Part shown: in pieces, positions 34,501 through 43,197 of the stretch
Layout of the letters: each line of letters begins with the position of its first letter
Numbering within the stretch: position 1 is the stretch's first letter
From: Roseateles terrae
Lineage (GTDB): Bacteria; Pseudomonadota; Gammaproteobacteria; Burkholderiales; Burkholderiaceae_C
DNA: 64,000 bases
NCBI RefSeq assembly: GCF_014192155.1
Contig: NZ_JACHXO010000001.1
Location: forward strand, 372,001-436,000
Direction of reading: 5' to 3'
Notes under the pieces: generated by a model
What the model was told of the DNA's origin: nothing
The model's input: the letters and a program-made list of their open reading frames with translations, nothing else
Database searches by the model: none
Program-made: the position numbers and the translations under genes

Positions 34501-35398
34501 CCGGTTCGGCCCAGCCGTCGATGCTCAGATGCAGGGACAGGGCTTCCAGCGAAGGCAGGTCCTGCGCCGATTGCTGCCGGTACAGCCCGGCCAGCGGCCA
34601 GCCGCTGGGGGCGTCGTCCAAGGACATCACCTCCGGCAACTGCGCCGCCTGTGCAGGGGCGGTGGACAGCTCCAGCCGCGCGGTGCGCTCGCCCGGCTGC
34701 GTCAGGTACACGGCGGCGAAAGGCACGTCGCGCGAATAGTCACCCAGCACCTTGCAGGCATGGTGGCAGCACTGGTGCAGATCTTCAGCACCGGTGGCGC
34801 GGGCGGCGAGATCGCGCAGCACCCGCAAGCGCCGCTCATCAATCACCCGCTCGGTGACCTCGGTCACCACGCACAGCATGCCGGCGACCTGATCGTTGTC
34901 ATCGAACGCAGGGCTGTAGGAGAAGGTGTGATAAGTCTCTTCCTTGAAGCCACTGCGCTCCAGATAGAGGAGAAGGGCTTCGTCCCATGTCGCTTCTGCA
35001 TGGGTCAAGACGTGTTCGATGCGCGGGCCGATGTCAGGCCAGATTTCTTCCCAGACCTTGTCGGCGCGTTCGCCCAGAGCCCAGTCGCGCTTCATGCCGA
35101 GCGTGGGCATGTAGGCGTCGTTATAGAAGAAGCGTAGCTCCGAGGACCACGCCATCCACATGGCGTACCGGGAGTCCAGCATGATGCGCACGTGGGTGCG
35201 CAGTGACTGCGGCCAGCTGTCCGGTGGGCCGAGCGGCGTCTGCGACCAGTCATGCTTACGCATGAGCGCGCCGACTTCACCGCCGCCGCGAAGAAACGGC
35301 GGGGGGGTGACGGCGGAGTTCGTTGGGCTCAGGCCCGTGTCGTTGATATCGGCGGCGCCGATCACGTCGCCGGCTTTGCCACCAGTAGGGGAAGGCAT
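31544..35398 (-). CDS. Hybrid sensor kinase with two kinase cores and two receiver domains
   Basis: About 1284 aa from the ATG at 35398 (MPSPTGGKAGD). Domain order: PAS (about 60-190), GAF (about 200-345), HisKA with phospho-accepting His near 378 (NVSHEFRTPL), HATPase, receiver 1 with Asp near 704 (LILTDVMMP), PAS, a second HisKA with His near 932 (LAHELRNPMAPI), second HATPase, receiver 2 with Asp near 1214 (LALLDIGLPG). No membrane segments are visible, so it is probably a soluble sensor. No DNA-binding output domain. The signal is unknown; sequence around the first PAS (WPQSLRTHVRIML) resembles multi-sensor kinases of soil betaproteobacteria. Downstream partner not in the window, although the histidine-phosphate phosphatase gene sixA diverges from it. 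Confidence 0.9.
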   Translation of the reverse strand: MPSPTGGKAGDVIGAADINDTGLSPTNSAVTPPPFLRGGGEVGALMRKHDWSQTPLGPPDSWPQSLRTHVRIMLDSRYAMWMAWSSELRFFYNDAYMPTLGMKRDWALGERADKVWEEIWPDIGPRIEHVLTHAEATWDEALLLYLERSGFKEETYHTFSYSPAFDDNDQVAGMLCVVTEVTERVIDERRLRVLRDLAARATGAEDLHQCCHHACKVLGDYSRDVPFAAVYLTQPGERTARLELSTAPAQAAQLPEVMSLDDAPSGWPLAGLYRQQSAQDLPSLEALSLHLSIDGWAEPVRQGLLLPLKGSGAELTGFLMVGCSPRRPLDEGYRSFLNLVAGQLSAALTDAQAYEEERRRAEALAELDRAKTAFFSNVSHEFRTPLTLMLGPLEELMVGGDLTEVQRQRLSLILRNANRLQRLVNALLDFSRLEAGRAQAYFEPVDLAALTRDIASTFRSAMEKAGLRFEVDCPPMSEPVMVDRDMWEKIVLNLLSNAFKFTLAGGVTLRMGQDENHVWMTVADTGVGIADDELPRLFERFHRIAGVEGRTHEGSGIGLALVQELVQLHGGRIEASSAPQQGTTFRLTVPLGEAHVPPDQQRGRQPSRMARSSAARAFVDEAMRWLPDAEPALAPDVLAPPPLASTDRRFANTFGARILLADDNADMRGYVRELLAPYYDVEAVPDGRAALEAARRQPPDLILTDVMMPRLDGMGLLAAIRDDDALRLTPVVLLSARAGEESRIEGLDAGADDYLIKPFSARELLARLGALLELRHMRQTSDAATRRRNAQFETLLYAAPIGVFLVHEVDGRLHLRDANPAARATFSRPEDAAGGDFEAMLHRQWGEALATDISESFWTTLHTGNSFHSPEFIAQRSDHGRLEAYDWQIHRIPLAEGGLGVVCYFREISSHVQARQHLEAADRQKDQFLAMLAHELRNPMAPIRSASDVLTRLELPDERPRRMVSIIQRQVGTLTRLVDDLLDISRITQGRVQLRLSPVALVDVLAQAVETVEPLMRERRHQFSMTSGRPLRVRGDQARLVQCVANLLTNAAKYTDPEGLIHLSLEEDPQRGQAVITVTDNGIGIPAELQPQIFNLFVQGERALDRSQGGLGIGLSLVRRLAEMHQGSVAAFSEGPGRGARFELRLPLLAEDAAELSPVALPTGAPRRILVVDDNEDAAASLAMILSMEGHQVAQVHSGADALRQLAKAVPDLALLDIGLPGMSGYELAQQIRSQPAWATLRLVALTGYGRQEDRERALKAGFDAHVVKPADPDTLLRTIAALQ

Positions 35399-35563
35399 GC
35401 GGTCAGGCTCCCAGATCCAGATCGCTGGTCGGACCAGTCTACCGGTGTGACGCAACTCCACACGCCGTTATTTGAACCTGTGCGGTGGAAGTACGGAGAG
35501 GGTTAGCCTCGCCCCCGTCGGGCCTGTCAATTGCCCTGTCGCACAAGATATCGAAGGACGGTC

Positions 35564-36040
35564 ATGGATCTCATCTTGTGGCGGCATGCGGAAGCCGTCG
35601 AACCGGGGCCCGGCATGGACGATATGTCCCGGGTGCTCACGACGCAGGGCGAACGCGACGCCGGACGCATGGCCGATTGGCTGCATCGTCATTTGCCTCA
35701 CGACACCAGCGTGCTGGTGAGCCCCGCCGTGCGGACCCGGCAGACGGTGCAGGAGTTGCGCCGTCCCACACGCCTCGTCGAGGACCTGGCACCGCGCAAG
35801 GGAGCGCAGGCGATGCTGGACGCCACCGGTTGGCCCCATGCCGGCAAACCGGTGGTGGTCGTCGGGCATCAGCCCACGCTTGGCATGGTGCTGGCACATC
35901 TGGTGGGTGGCGTACCACTGCAGCAGGCGATGCCCTGGCGCATTCACAAGGCGGGGCTCTGGTGGATCCGCTGCGAGCACCCGCGACAGGACCGCCCCGG
36001 CGTGGTGGTGATGGCGGTGCGCATGCCTGACCTGCCCTGA
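35564..36040 (+). CDS. sixA: Phosphohistidine phosphatase SixA
   Basis: Histidine-phosphatase superfamily enzyme, 158 aa from the ATG at 35564 with AAGGA upstream. Catalytic His8 is in LWRHAEA; the second histidine is in VVVGHQPTLG. SixA removes phosphate from histidine phosphotransfer domains, and in E. coli from the nitrogen phosphotransferase protein. Divergent neighbour of a hybrid histidine kinase, which makes a phosphorelay link conceivable but unproven. Confidence 0.92.
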   Translation: MDLILWRHAEAVEPGPGMDDMSRVLTTQGERDAGRMADWLHRHLPHDTSVLVSPAVRTRQTVQELRRPTRLVEDLAPRKGAQAMLDATGWPHAGKPVVVVGHQPTLGMVLAHLVGGVPLQQAMPWRIHKAGLWWIRCEHPRQDRPGVVVMAVRMPDLP

Positions 36041-36079
36041 TCGCAAGGCGGTGCGCGTCGGCAGACGCAAGCATGAGGC

Positions 36080-37450
36080 ATGGCGCGCCCTGAGCCGCCC
36101 GGTACACTGGCGGCTGTTCATACTCCGAAAGCTGCCTTGAGTTCCAGCCTGCTCTTGATTGTTGTCCTGATTGCCGCCAGCGCATTCTTCTCGATGGCGG
36201 AGTTGTCTTTGGCCGCGTCCCGTCGCCTGAGGCTTCGTCAACTGGCGGATGAGGGAGACAGTCGCGCGGCGCAGGTGCTGAAGGTGCAGGAGCAGCCCGG
36301 CTACTACTTCACCGTGGTGCAGATCGGCGTCAACACCTTGGCCATCCTGGCCGGTGTGGTGGGCGAGGGCGCATTGACGCCGCATTTCGAGGCGCTGCTT
36401 CGTCCGGTCATGGAGATCGACAATGCGCAGCGACTGGCGTTTGCGCTGTCCTTCGGCTGCGTGACCATGATGTTTGTGGTGCTGGCCGACCTGCTGCCCA
36501 AACGGTTGTCGATGAACGAGCCGGAACGGGTGGCCATGACCCTGGTCGGCCCGATGATCTTCCTGACACTCGTGCTGCGGCCGGTGGCCTGGGGGCTGAA
36601 TGCCCTGACCGATCTGCTGCTGCGCATCCTCGGCCGCCCGGTCAAGCCGGACAACACGATCACCCATGCGGACATCCTGGCGCTGGCGGAAGCCGGACAT
36701 CAGGCCGGTGTGGTGGCCGATGCCGAACAGCAGGTCATCGAAAACATCTTCGAGCTGGACACCCGGACGGTGGAGTCCTCGATGACCTCGCGCGAGCGCA
36801 TCGTCTACTTTTCGCTGGACGACGATGAAACCCTGGTGCGTACGCGCATTGCGGAATCGCCGCATTCCACCTATCTGGTGTGTGAGCAGGACATTGATCA
36901 GGTGGTCGGTTATGTGGATGCAACCGACCTGTTCCAGCGGGTGCTGCGCGGAGAACCGATCAGCCTGCGGTCCGACCCGGCGCTGATCAAGAAGGTGCTG
37001 ATCGTGCCGGACCGGCTCACCCTGGCCGAGGTGATGACCCAGTTCCGTCAAGCGCATGAAGACTTTGCGGTCATCGTCAACGAATACAGCCTGGTGGTGG
37101 GCGTGATCACCCTCAACGACGTGATGTCGACGGTGATGGGCAGTCTGGTCCACACCGATGAAGAAGAACAGCAGATCGTCCGCCGGGACGATGGCAGTTT
37201 CCTGGCTGACGGCATCACGCCGATTCCGGATGTTCAGCGCTCGCTGGGCCTGGACGAGTTTCCGCATCCCGGCCAGTACGACACGCTGGCCGGATTCCTG
37301 ATGGTCATGCTGCGCCGCATTCCCAAGCGCACCGACGTGGTGGAGTGGGAAGGATGGCGCTTTGAAGTGGTGGACGTGGACAGCCACCGCGTGGACCAGG
37401 TGATGATCACCCGGGTGCAGCCGCCGTCCAGGGACACCCCGCACGACTGA
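36080..37450 (+). CDS. CNNM/CBS-domain membrane protein (HlyC/CorC family)
   Basis: 456 aa. An N-terminal DUF21/CNNM domain with three to four hydrophobic segments (LLLIVVLIAASAFFSMAEL onward), then a CBS pair (about 215-345, with TYLVCEQDIDQVVGYVDATD and FAVIVNEYSLVVGVITL), and a C-terminal CorC_HlyC domain. Relatives include E. coli YtfL/PaeA (polyamine export) and magnesium/cobalt transport proteins; no substrate can be assigned here. The true start may be the TTG at 36137, since homologues begin directly at the hydrophobic segment; the ATG at 36080 adds 19 residues. Same strand as sixA with a 39-bp gap. Confidence 0.88.
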   Translation: MARPEPPGTLAAVHTPKAALSSSLLLIVVLIAASAFFSMAELSLAASRRLRLRQLADEGDSRAAQVLKVQEQPGYYFTVVQIGVNTLAILAGVVGEGALTPHFEALLRPVMEIDNAQRLAFALSFGCVTMMFVVLADLLPKRLSMNEPERVAMTLVGPMIFLTLVLRPVAWGLNALTDLLLRILGRPVKPDNTITHADILALAEAGHQAGVVADAEQQVIENIFELDTRTVESSMTSRERIVYFSLDDDETLVRTRIAESPHSTYLVCEQDIDQVVGYVDATDLFQRVLRGEPISLRSDPALIKKVLIVPDRLTLAEVMTQFRQAHEDFAVIVNEYSLVVGVITLNDVMSTVMGSLVHTDEEEQQIVRRDDGSFLADGITPIPDVQRSLGLDEFPHPGQYDTLAGFLMVMLRRIPKRTDVVEWEGWRFEVVDVDSHRVDQVMITRVQPPSRDTPHD

Positions 37451-37484
37451 GCGGGGCGCTCTGGGACGCTCTGGGCGCTGCGGC

Positions 37485-39428
37485 TCAGCGCATCAGCAGC
37501 GTCTTGCCGTCATACCGATTGGCCTGCACCGGCACCGGATAGCGGTGGGACGCGGTCAGTGCCCGCATGAAACCCGGCGTACGGGAGCGCATCAGGTCCT
37601 CTTCCATGCCGCGGAAGGCATATTGCACCGTGCTGAGAATGGTGGTCTCGTTCTGGCTGGAGAGGTGGCCGATGAAGAAGTTCTCGGTCTGGGCCAGCAG
37701 GTCCTGGTTGATGGTCGACGGCGACTGCGTCGAATACACGATGCCGATGTTGAACTTGGCGCCTTCCTTGGCAAAGCGCGAATAGACGTCGATCACGTTG
37801 CCGGCATTGGGGGGGAAGATCATGTGCGCCTCTTCAAAGTAGATCTGCACATACCGGCCCGCCATCTCGTTGCGGACGAACTTGCCTTCCTGATGCAGGA
37901 ACACCGCGCTGGACAGCGTCTTGGCGAAGTAGCGGATGATCCGCTCGTTGGCACTGCCCAGGTCCACGATGACGGTGCCCCCCTGATCGACGGTGGCCAG
38001 GATCTCGGTGATGAAGTTGTCCACCCGCGGGGAATGGAACGGCGTGGCCGGGCGTAGCACGTAGGCGCCCGCGCCGGCCTGCGGATAGATGAAGTGCGCC
38101 ATGATTTCCTCGTCGGCATCGAAGAGGAAACTGCCTTGCTTGCGCAAGGTCGGGTCGTTCGGATAACTCAGGCTGAAGCGCAGCATCAGGGAGATTTCCG
38201 CCACCATGTCGGCGAAGGTGCGCGGCTGCGGCGGTGGGCTGGAGCCGTTCACCGCCTGATAGGCGGACAGGCGGAGCGGCTGATTGAACCCCGGGTTGAA
38301 GGGCTGGATGTAGCCGTGGGCCTGCAGCGTTTCGGTGAGCCGCGCCTCGTCGTGCTCAAAGCCGGCGTGATGCAGCACCGTCCAGAAAATCATCAGCTTG
38401 CGCAGACGTCGCTGCACCACATCGGCCGACTCATCCGGATTGAAGCGCAGCCCGGGCAGGCGGCAGGAGAGCAGCGGGCGGACATAGTCCGACTCGGCCA
38501 CATCGGCCGGCAGCAGCTCTCGCAGCGTGGTCATTGCATCTTCCGGCCGCTCATGGAAGTTGAACCGCAGCAGCTGGCTGTTGGGGCCGCCAATCTTGCC
38601 TTCGGAGAGGTAGTAGAGGTTGCAACGGTCGGCATAGACGCTGCCGATGTTGTCGGCGCCATCTTGCGGGTTGCTGTTGGCATATTCGCCGTTCACATCA
38701 AAGATGAGTTGGCCGACATCCCGCCGTTCGGCGGTGACATCCATCATCCCCTGCACCAGCAGCTTCACCACGTTGGACTTGCCCAGCCGGGTCTTGCCAA
38801 ACATGGCGGTGCGGCGGCCGCGGATGTCCAGCATCGACAGGCAGCTGGTGACCGGGTGCTGCTGGTAGACCTGGGATTCGTCATGGCGCAGCAAGCCGAA
38901 GCGGATGCGCTGGTCCGCGGTGACGGTGCCGTTGATCAGCAGGTCCTGCATGCGCGGCGTGGGGGCGAAGACGCCGTAACGGTCGGCATGCAGCAGGTGA
39001 CCGGGTTCGCCGGCGAAGCGCGGCGTGTGGGAGAGCGCTGGAGGGGTGTCGCGGTAAAAGGCGCCCAGCACGAAAAAGCGCACCAGCATCAGCTCGCTGT
39101 GCGGTGCATGGCTGCCCGAGTGGCGCTGCATCAGGGTGTCGATGCGTTCCCGGACGCCGGAGCTCGCATCCGGCCAGGGCGGGAAGTCGAGCAGGCGCAG
39201 CAACAGCAGGCGATCGGTGCGGACTTCGTGGTGGCTGGGGGGCTGGTCCAGGCGCAGGGCCGTCTGGCGTGTGGACGTCTCGACCATGAAGCAGAAGGCG
39301 CCCCGGCACAGCGCCGCCTGATCGTCCCAGTGGGCGCGGTCGGCCATCATCAATACCTGGTCGTGACACAAGGTGACTACGGGCCCCAGCCACTGGCTGG
39401 GCAGCATGTCTTCGGGATGAACGAGCAT
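37485..39428 (-). CDS. HerA-like (DUF87) ATPase
   Basis: 647-aa ATPase of the HerA/FtsK class. Walker A FGKTRLGKSNVVKLL near residue 211, the HerA motif LIFDVNGEYANSN shortly after, Walker B VQIYFEEAHMIFP near 533, then the STQSPSTINQDLLAQT sensor region. The first 150 residues form a beta-rich HAS-barrel-like domain. HerA relatives translocate DNA in end resection with NurA or act as motors in antiphage and conjugation systems; no nuclease partner is encoded nearby. The start at 39428 lacks a ribosome-binding site, and ATG 39407 is an alternative. It follows the pilus operon but is separated from it by a terminator at 39447-39479. Confidence 0.85.
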   Translation of the reverse strand: MLVHPEDMLPSQWLGPVVTLCHDQVLMMADRAHWDDQAALCRGAFCFMVETSTRQTALRLDQPPSHHEVRTDRLLLLRLLDFPPWPDASSGVRERIDTLMQRHSGSHAPHSELMLVRFFVLGAFYRDTPPALSHTPRFAGEPGHLLHADRYGVFAPTPRMQDLLINGTVTADQRIRFGLLRHDESQVYQQHPVTSCLSMLDIRGRRTAMFGKTRLGKSNVVKLLVQGMMDVTAERRDVGQLIFDVNGEYANSNPQDGADNIGSVYADRCNLYYLSEGKIGGPNSQLLRFNFHERPEDAMTTLRELLPADVAESDYVRPLLSCRLPGLRFNPDESADVVQRRLRKLMIFWTVLHHAGFEHDEARLTETLQAHGYIQPFNPGFNQPLRLSAYQAVNGSSPPPQPRTFADMVAEISLMLRFSLSYPNDPTLRKQGSFLFDADEEIMAHFIYPQAGAGAYVLRPATPFHSPRVDNFITEILATVDQGGTVIVDLGSANERIIRYFAKTLSSAVFLHQEGKFVRNEMAGRYVQIYFEEAHMIFPPNAGNVIDVYSRFAKEGAKFNIGIVYSTQSPSTINQDLLAQTENFFIGHLSSQNETTILSTVQYAFRGMEEDLMRSRTPGFMRALTASHRYPVPVQANRYDGKTLLMR

Positions 39429-39446
39429 AAGAAGGTGGGAGACAAG

Positions 39447-39479
39447 AAAAAAAGGCCGATGCTCGTGGGAGCCTCGGCC
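39447..39479 (-). terminator. Intrinsic terminator of the type IVb pilus operon
   Basis: Read on the minus strand: GGCCGA (39479-39474) pairs with TCGGCC (39459-39454), inner GCTC/GAGC around CCAC, one G-A mismatch, then seven T residues (39453-39447). It ends only 18 bases before the HerA-like gene start, so that gene is expressed by read-through or from its own unseen promoter. Confidence 0.93.
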
Positions 39480-39498
39480 GGTGCAAAGCCTCGCAGGA

Positions 39499-40296
39499 CT
39501 ACGGCGAGGTGTGGAAGGAGGGGGCGGAGGCGTCCGCTTGGGCAGAGGCGGAGTGGGCGCGGGGCGGGCTCAACTGGTGCAGCCGCTGAAGCACCTTGCC
39601 GGCATAGGCGGCACGTTTGGCGGGGTCCCGCGCGTTGTAGGCGCCCAGCGCATTCACCGTCGGCCCGAGGCGGACCAGGTTGTCCCCCAGGATCCACGCG
39701 CCCACCAGGATGTTGGTGCAAGGGTCCCAGAGGTCTTCGGCGCGGATGCCATAGCGTGCCAGCACCGGGGTCCAGCTCGAGTTGATCTGCATCAACCCAA
39801 TGTCGGTGGAGCCATTGGTGTTGCGGTTGACCGCCCGTGGATTGAGGCCCGACTCCTGCAGGGCGATGGCCTGCAACAGGTGGGCGGACATGCCGTAGCG
39901 GCGGGAGGCCCAGTCGAAGCACTGGGCCATGGCGGGCGTGAGTGCATGGGCGGCCCTGCGGGTGCCGGTGGGCCGCGCTGCTGCTGTTGTGGACGTCCTG
40001 GTTGACGTTTGAGTGCGCGTCTGTGCGGACGTCCAGTCCGAGGCGGGGACCGTGCTGGTCCGCCGGGCTCGGCCGTTGGCGCCGTTGAGGGGCGATGGAG
40101 TGGCTGCGGCGGTGGCAGCGTCGCCAGCGGTGCCAGCAGAGCCAGCAGTGACGGCAGCGGTCGCAGTGCCAGCAGTCGCGGCGGCAGCAATGGTGGTGCC
40201 GACGATCGCGACAGCCAGGACCATCACCAGCCACCTCAGCTGAAGCGGAAGCAGAAGCAGCCGACCCCCCGTGGCCTTGATCCGCCGCGTGTTCAT
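39499..40296 (-). CDS. Lytic transglycosylase, VirB1/PilT(R64)-type
   Basis: 265 aa from the ATG at 40296. An N-terminal signal or anchor segment (about 20-45, LVMVLAVAIVGTTIAAAA) leads into an Ala/Thr/Ser-rich linker and a C-terminal SLT domain (from about 118, CFDWASRRYGMSAHLLQAIA) with the catalytic Glu in LQESGLNP and the GLMQINS motif. It is expected to cut peptidoglycan locally for pilus assembly, the role of PilT in the R64 thin-pilus system (not the PilT retraction ATPase). Its start overlaps the pilR stop by four bases. Confidence 0.93.
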   Translation of the reverse strand: MNTRRIKATGGRLLLLPLQLRWLVMVLAVAIVGTTIAAAATAGTATAAVTAGSAGTAGDAATAAATPSPLNGANGRARRTSTVPASDWTSAQTRTQTSTRTSTTAAARPTGTRRAAHALTPAMAQCFDWASRRYGMSAHLLQAIALQESGLNPRAVNRNTNGSTDIGLMQINSSWTPVLARYGIRAEDLWDPCTNILVGAWILGDNLVRLGPTVNALGAYNARDPAKRAAYAGKVLQRLHQLSPPRAHSASAQADASAPSFHTSP

Positions 40297-41375
40297 CGCG
40301 TCTGCACCGTAGGGATCTGCTGGATGCCGCTCTGCATCTCGAAGGCCGTGGCGAAGAAGCCCGCCATCATGCCGGCCAGGGTCAGGCCCGCCACCGCCAT
40401 CAGCGTGGAGTTGAGCCGGCTGGCCGAAGCCTGGATGCTCCGCTCGATGCGGTCGATCGACCCCACCCCGATCTTGACGAAGGCCGCAATCGGGTCGCGC
40501 CGCTCGGAGGCATCCTGCACACGGTCTTCCAGTGCGCCATTGAGCACGCCGGTCGAGAAGGCTTGACCGAACTGAGTGGACTGTTCCGATGACAACCGGG
40601 ACAGAATCTCTCGCAAGTGCCACCGCATCCAGGGCGAACTGAACCGGGTCGCCCGCTCCAGCGCCGAACGCAGGGACACGCCGGCCCGCATCAGCGAAGA
40701 GATCGAGACAATCAGCATCGCACCGGAAAAGTCCCGGTACAGGCTGTAAGGCGCCAGTCGATCCAGCCGACGTCGCATCGGCCCCTGCCAGCGGGGCAGG
40801 GACACGCCAAAGGCCACCAGCAACGCCACCACGCCCAGCGCGATCAGAATCCCATAGTGGCTGACGACATAAGACACGGCGTAGAGACCGCGGCCGATGG
40901 CGGGCCATTTCTCCGGCGGCAGCAGGTCCGCCAGCACGGGCACCGCGAAGAGGGAGAAGCCAGTCATCAGTCCGGCGAACAGCACCAGCAGGATCAGCGG
41001 ATACACCACCGCCTTGCGGACGGTGGCGATCATCCGGTCCACCTTTTCCACCGTCTCGGAGAGGAAGTACAGCCCCCGCGCCAGCCCGGTGTCCCCGCTG
41101 CCCTGAATGGCGTCAATCAGGATCAGTTCGGTGGTGGGCACGACGCCGATCAAGGATTGCGACAGCGATCCGCCCATCGCCTCCCGCAGCATGTGCCGGT
41201 AGAGGAGGGCGTCGCCCCGTGAGCGGGTGCGGCCACGGGCTTCGTATTTACGCAGGATGGTGAACAGCGGCACCTTGTCTTCCAGGGCGCTGGCCATGTC
41301 GTAATAGAAGTCCGCCCGGCGCTGCTTGAGCCGATGCGCAGCGGCGCGAAACAAAATCCAGTCGATGATCTGCAT
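40293..41375 (-). CDS. pilR: Type IVb pilus inner-membrane platform protein (PilR of R64 type)
   Basis: 360-aa T2SSF-family protein with two cytoplasmic T2SF-like domains and hydrophobic segments near residues 118-140, 168-190 and 330-350. In the thin-pilus family this is the platform that transmits ATPase motion to pilin assembly (BfpE/TcpE equivalents). The family call rests on LRAGVSLRSALERATR and MRAGVSLRSALE-like repeats. Lies 15 bp downstream of pilQ and overlaps the transglycosylase gene. Not to be confused with the PilR response regulator of Pseudomonas. Confidence 0.88.
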   Translation of the reverse strand: MQIIDWILFRAAAHRLKQRRADFYYDMASALEDKVPLFTILRKYEARGRTRSRGDALLYRHMLREAMGGSLSQSLIGVVPTTELILIDAIQGSGDTGLARGLYFLSETVEKVDRMIATVRKAVVYPLILLVLFAGLMTGFSLFAVPVLADLLPPEKWPAIGRGLYAVSYVVSHYGILIALGVVALLVAFGVSLPRWQGPMRRRLDRLAPYSLYRDFSGAMLIVSISSLMRAGVSLRSALERATRFSSPWMRWHLREILSRLSSEQSTQFGQAFSTGVLNGALEDRVQDASERRDPIAAFVKIGVGSIDRIERSIQASASRLNSTLMAVAGLTLAGMMAGFFATAFEMQSGIQQIPTVQTR

Positions 41376-41390
41376 GGAGGCGGGGGTGTC

Positions 41391-43196
41391 TTAAAGCAGG
41401 GACTGGGCGAGTAGTGAAGCCCGGCCAAAGGTTCGTTCGAAGTAATAGGGGTCGACACGGCCCTGAGACAGGTCATACAGCACATGTCCCCAGGCTTCCT
41501 TGCCATCCATGTCCGGATCGGTGAAGGGCGCCTTCTGCCGGCTGCGCCAGTAGCGACGGGCTTCCAGGTCCCGGCGTTCCAGCAGCAGCTCCAGCAGGTG
41601 CAGGTCCGGAACGATGACCTCGGCGCCCACCTTCAGGCCCATCGTGCCGTTGCGTTCGCCGACGCTGTAGTCGATGAGCGGCTTGCGGCAATGAGGACAG
41701 CCGGTGTCGCTGGCGCAATGGATCTTGTCGATGTCCAGGCCAAAGCCGCGGGCGTAGACGTCCAGCGCTTCGGAGGACATCACCTCGCGGGCGGGGCGCT
41801 TGCAGTGGTCGCAGTTCAGCGGCACCAGCACCTGGTAGACCAGGGCGGAGATGAACTCGGGGCTGCACAGGTCATCCCGCTGCAGGCCGACGATGTGCGA
41901 GTTGAGCCGGCTGATCACGCCCAGGGCCGAGGTGGCATGCACGGTGGAGAGGATCTTGTGGCCGGTCTGAATGGCCACCTGGGCCATGTTGGCGGACAGC
42001 GAATCCCGGATTTCGCCGAACAGGCCGACGTCCGGGTCCATGCGCAGGAAGGACAGCATCGCACCGTGGAAGGGGTTGCTGCCGGCGGTGGCTTCGAGTG
42101 CTCCCCGCTGAATGGACAGATGCGACGCCCCGGCCAGCTCATATTCCACCGGGTCTTCGATGGTGATGAGCTTGCGGGTGCCCTCCCGCGCCAGGTAGGC
42201 CAGCATGGTGTTGAGGGTGGTGGTCTTGCCCGACCCGGTGATGCCCGCCACAAAGATGCCGCCCCAGGCGGAGCTCAGTGCATCGTGCAGCCGGTCCACC
42301 TGCCAGGCTGTGAAGCCTAGCCGGTCCAGCGTGAGCTGCTGCGTACGGGCGGCATTGTTGGAGCGCAGGATGCGCATCACCACATCCATGCCGCCGACGG
42401 CCGGATGGCTCTGATAGCGCAGGGTCAACCGGAGGTCCGGCAGGTCCAGCGGAATCATCGCCGTCTGTGGCACGCCGCCGTTGAAGGCCACTTCGCTTCG
42501 GGAATTTTCCTCCGCCAACACGGTGTAGGCGGCCGACACGGCGTCCATCACGATGCGGGCGGGGAAGCTGCCGAGGGTACGCATCAGTCCGTCCAGACGG
42601 ACCCGGGCCCGGCCGATCTCCCCGCGCAGTTCCAGATGCAGGTCGCTGGCGCCGGCCAGCACACAGCGGTGGATGACGGTCCGGAACCATTCCAGCGGCG
42701 ACGAATTCGCGACCATCGTCTCGATGGCGCGGGCCGATTCCCCCGCGCCGTCATTCACGTCCCGGCGTTCGCTGCGGTAGGAGATGAGTTCAAAGATCTC
42801 GGGTTCGGCGGTGAAGAAGCCCTGGAAGTCGAAGCCCAGTCGCTTGCCCGCCTGGACCACGTGGTACCAGTCGGGACTGCGCAGTTCCTCCTCGGTGGAC
42901 AGCACCAGGAAGCGCTGCGCAGGCAGGGCCAGCGCCATCAGCTTGTTTTCCTTCTCGCGGGAGACCCGCACCTGCCGTTCTTCCCGGCCCGCCATCACGT
43001 TGTCCGACACGACCGACAACACGCGGTCGAAGGGCGGCAGATGGGCGTAGTCGGTCAGGTGCCGGGACGACGCGGCAGGGGCGCTGGCAGTCCCGCGGCC
43101 GGGGGCGTCCTGGCTGGCGGCGTCCCGGCTGGCGGTGTCCCGTCGGGGCGCATTGGCATCGGCTGAAGGGGGCTCTACGGTGGCATCGGTGCCCAT
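41391..43196 (-). CDS. pilQ: Type IVb pilus assembly ATPase (PilQ of R64 type)
   Basis: 601-aa GspE-family ATPase. Walker A GITGSGKTTT near residue 317, Asp box ITIEDPVEY, Walker B LFGEIRD, His box STVHATSA, then a zinc cluster formed by NCDHCKRP and GCPHCRKP. N-terminal domain of about 200 residues is specific to the thin-pilus branch. Powers pilus extension. Starts two bases after the pilP stop on the minus strand. Here the name follows R64 and is unrelated to the PilQ secretin of type IVa pili. Confidence 0.92.
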   Translation of the reverse strand: MGTDATVEPPSADANAPRRDTASRDAASQDAPGRGTASAPAASSRHLTDYAHLPPFDRVLSVVSDNVMAGREERQVRVSREKENKLMALALPAQRFLVLSTEEELRSPDWYHVVQAGKRLGFDFQGFFTAEPEIFELISYRSERRDVNDGAGESARAIETMVANSSPLEWFRTVIHRCVLAGASDLHLELRGEIGRARVRLDGLMRTLGSFPARIVMDAVSAAYTVLAEENSRSEVAFNGGVPQTAMIPLDLPDLRLTLRYQSHPAVGGMDVVMRILRSNNAARTQQLTLDRLGFTAWQVDRLHDALSSAWGGIFVAGITGSGKTTTLNTMLAYLAREGTRKLITIEDPVEYELAGASHLSIQRGALEATAGSNPFHGAMLSFLRMDPDVGLFGEIRDSLSANMAQVAIQTGHKILSTVHATSALGVISRLNSHIVGLQRDDLCSPEFISALVYQVLVPLNCDHCKRPAREVMSSEALDVYARGFGLDIDKIHCASDTGCPHCRKPLIDYSVGERNGTMGLKVGAEVIVPDLHLLELLLERRDLEARRYWRSRQKAPFTDPDMDGKEAWGHVLYDLSQGRVDPYYFERTFGRASLLAQSLL

Positions 43197-43197
43197 C

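Noticed and set aside
31808-35137. 1109-codon plus-strand frame opposite the hybrid sensor kinase
   Set aside because: The minus strand encodes unambiguous kinase and receiver motifs; the plus-strand translation is Arg/His/Gln-rich noise.
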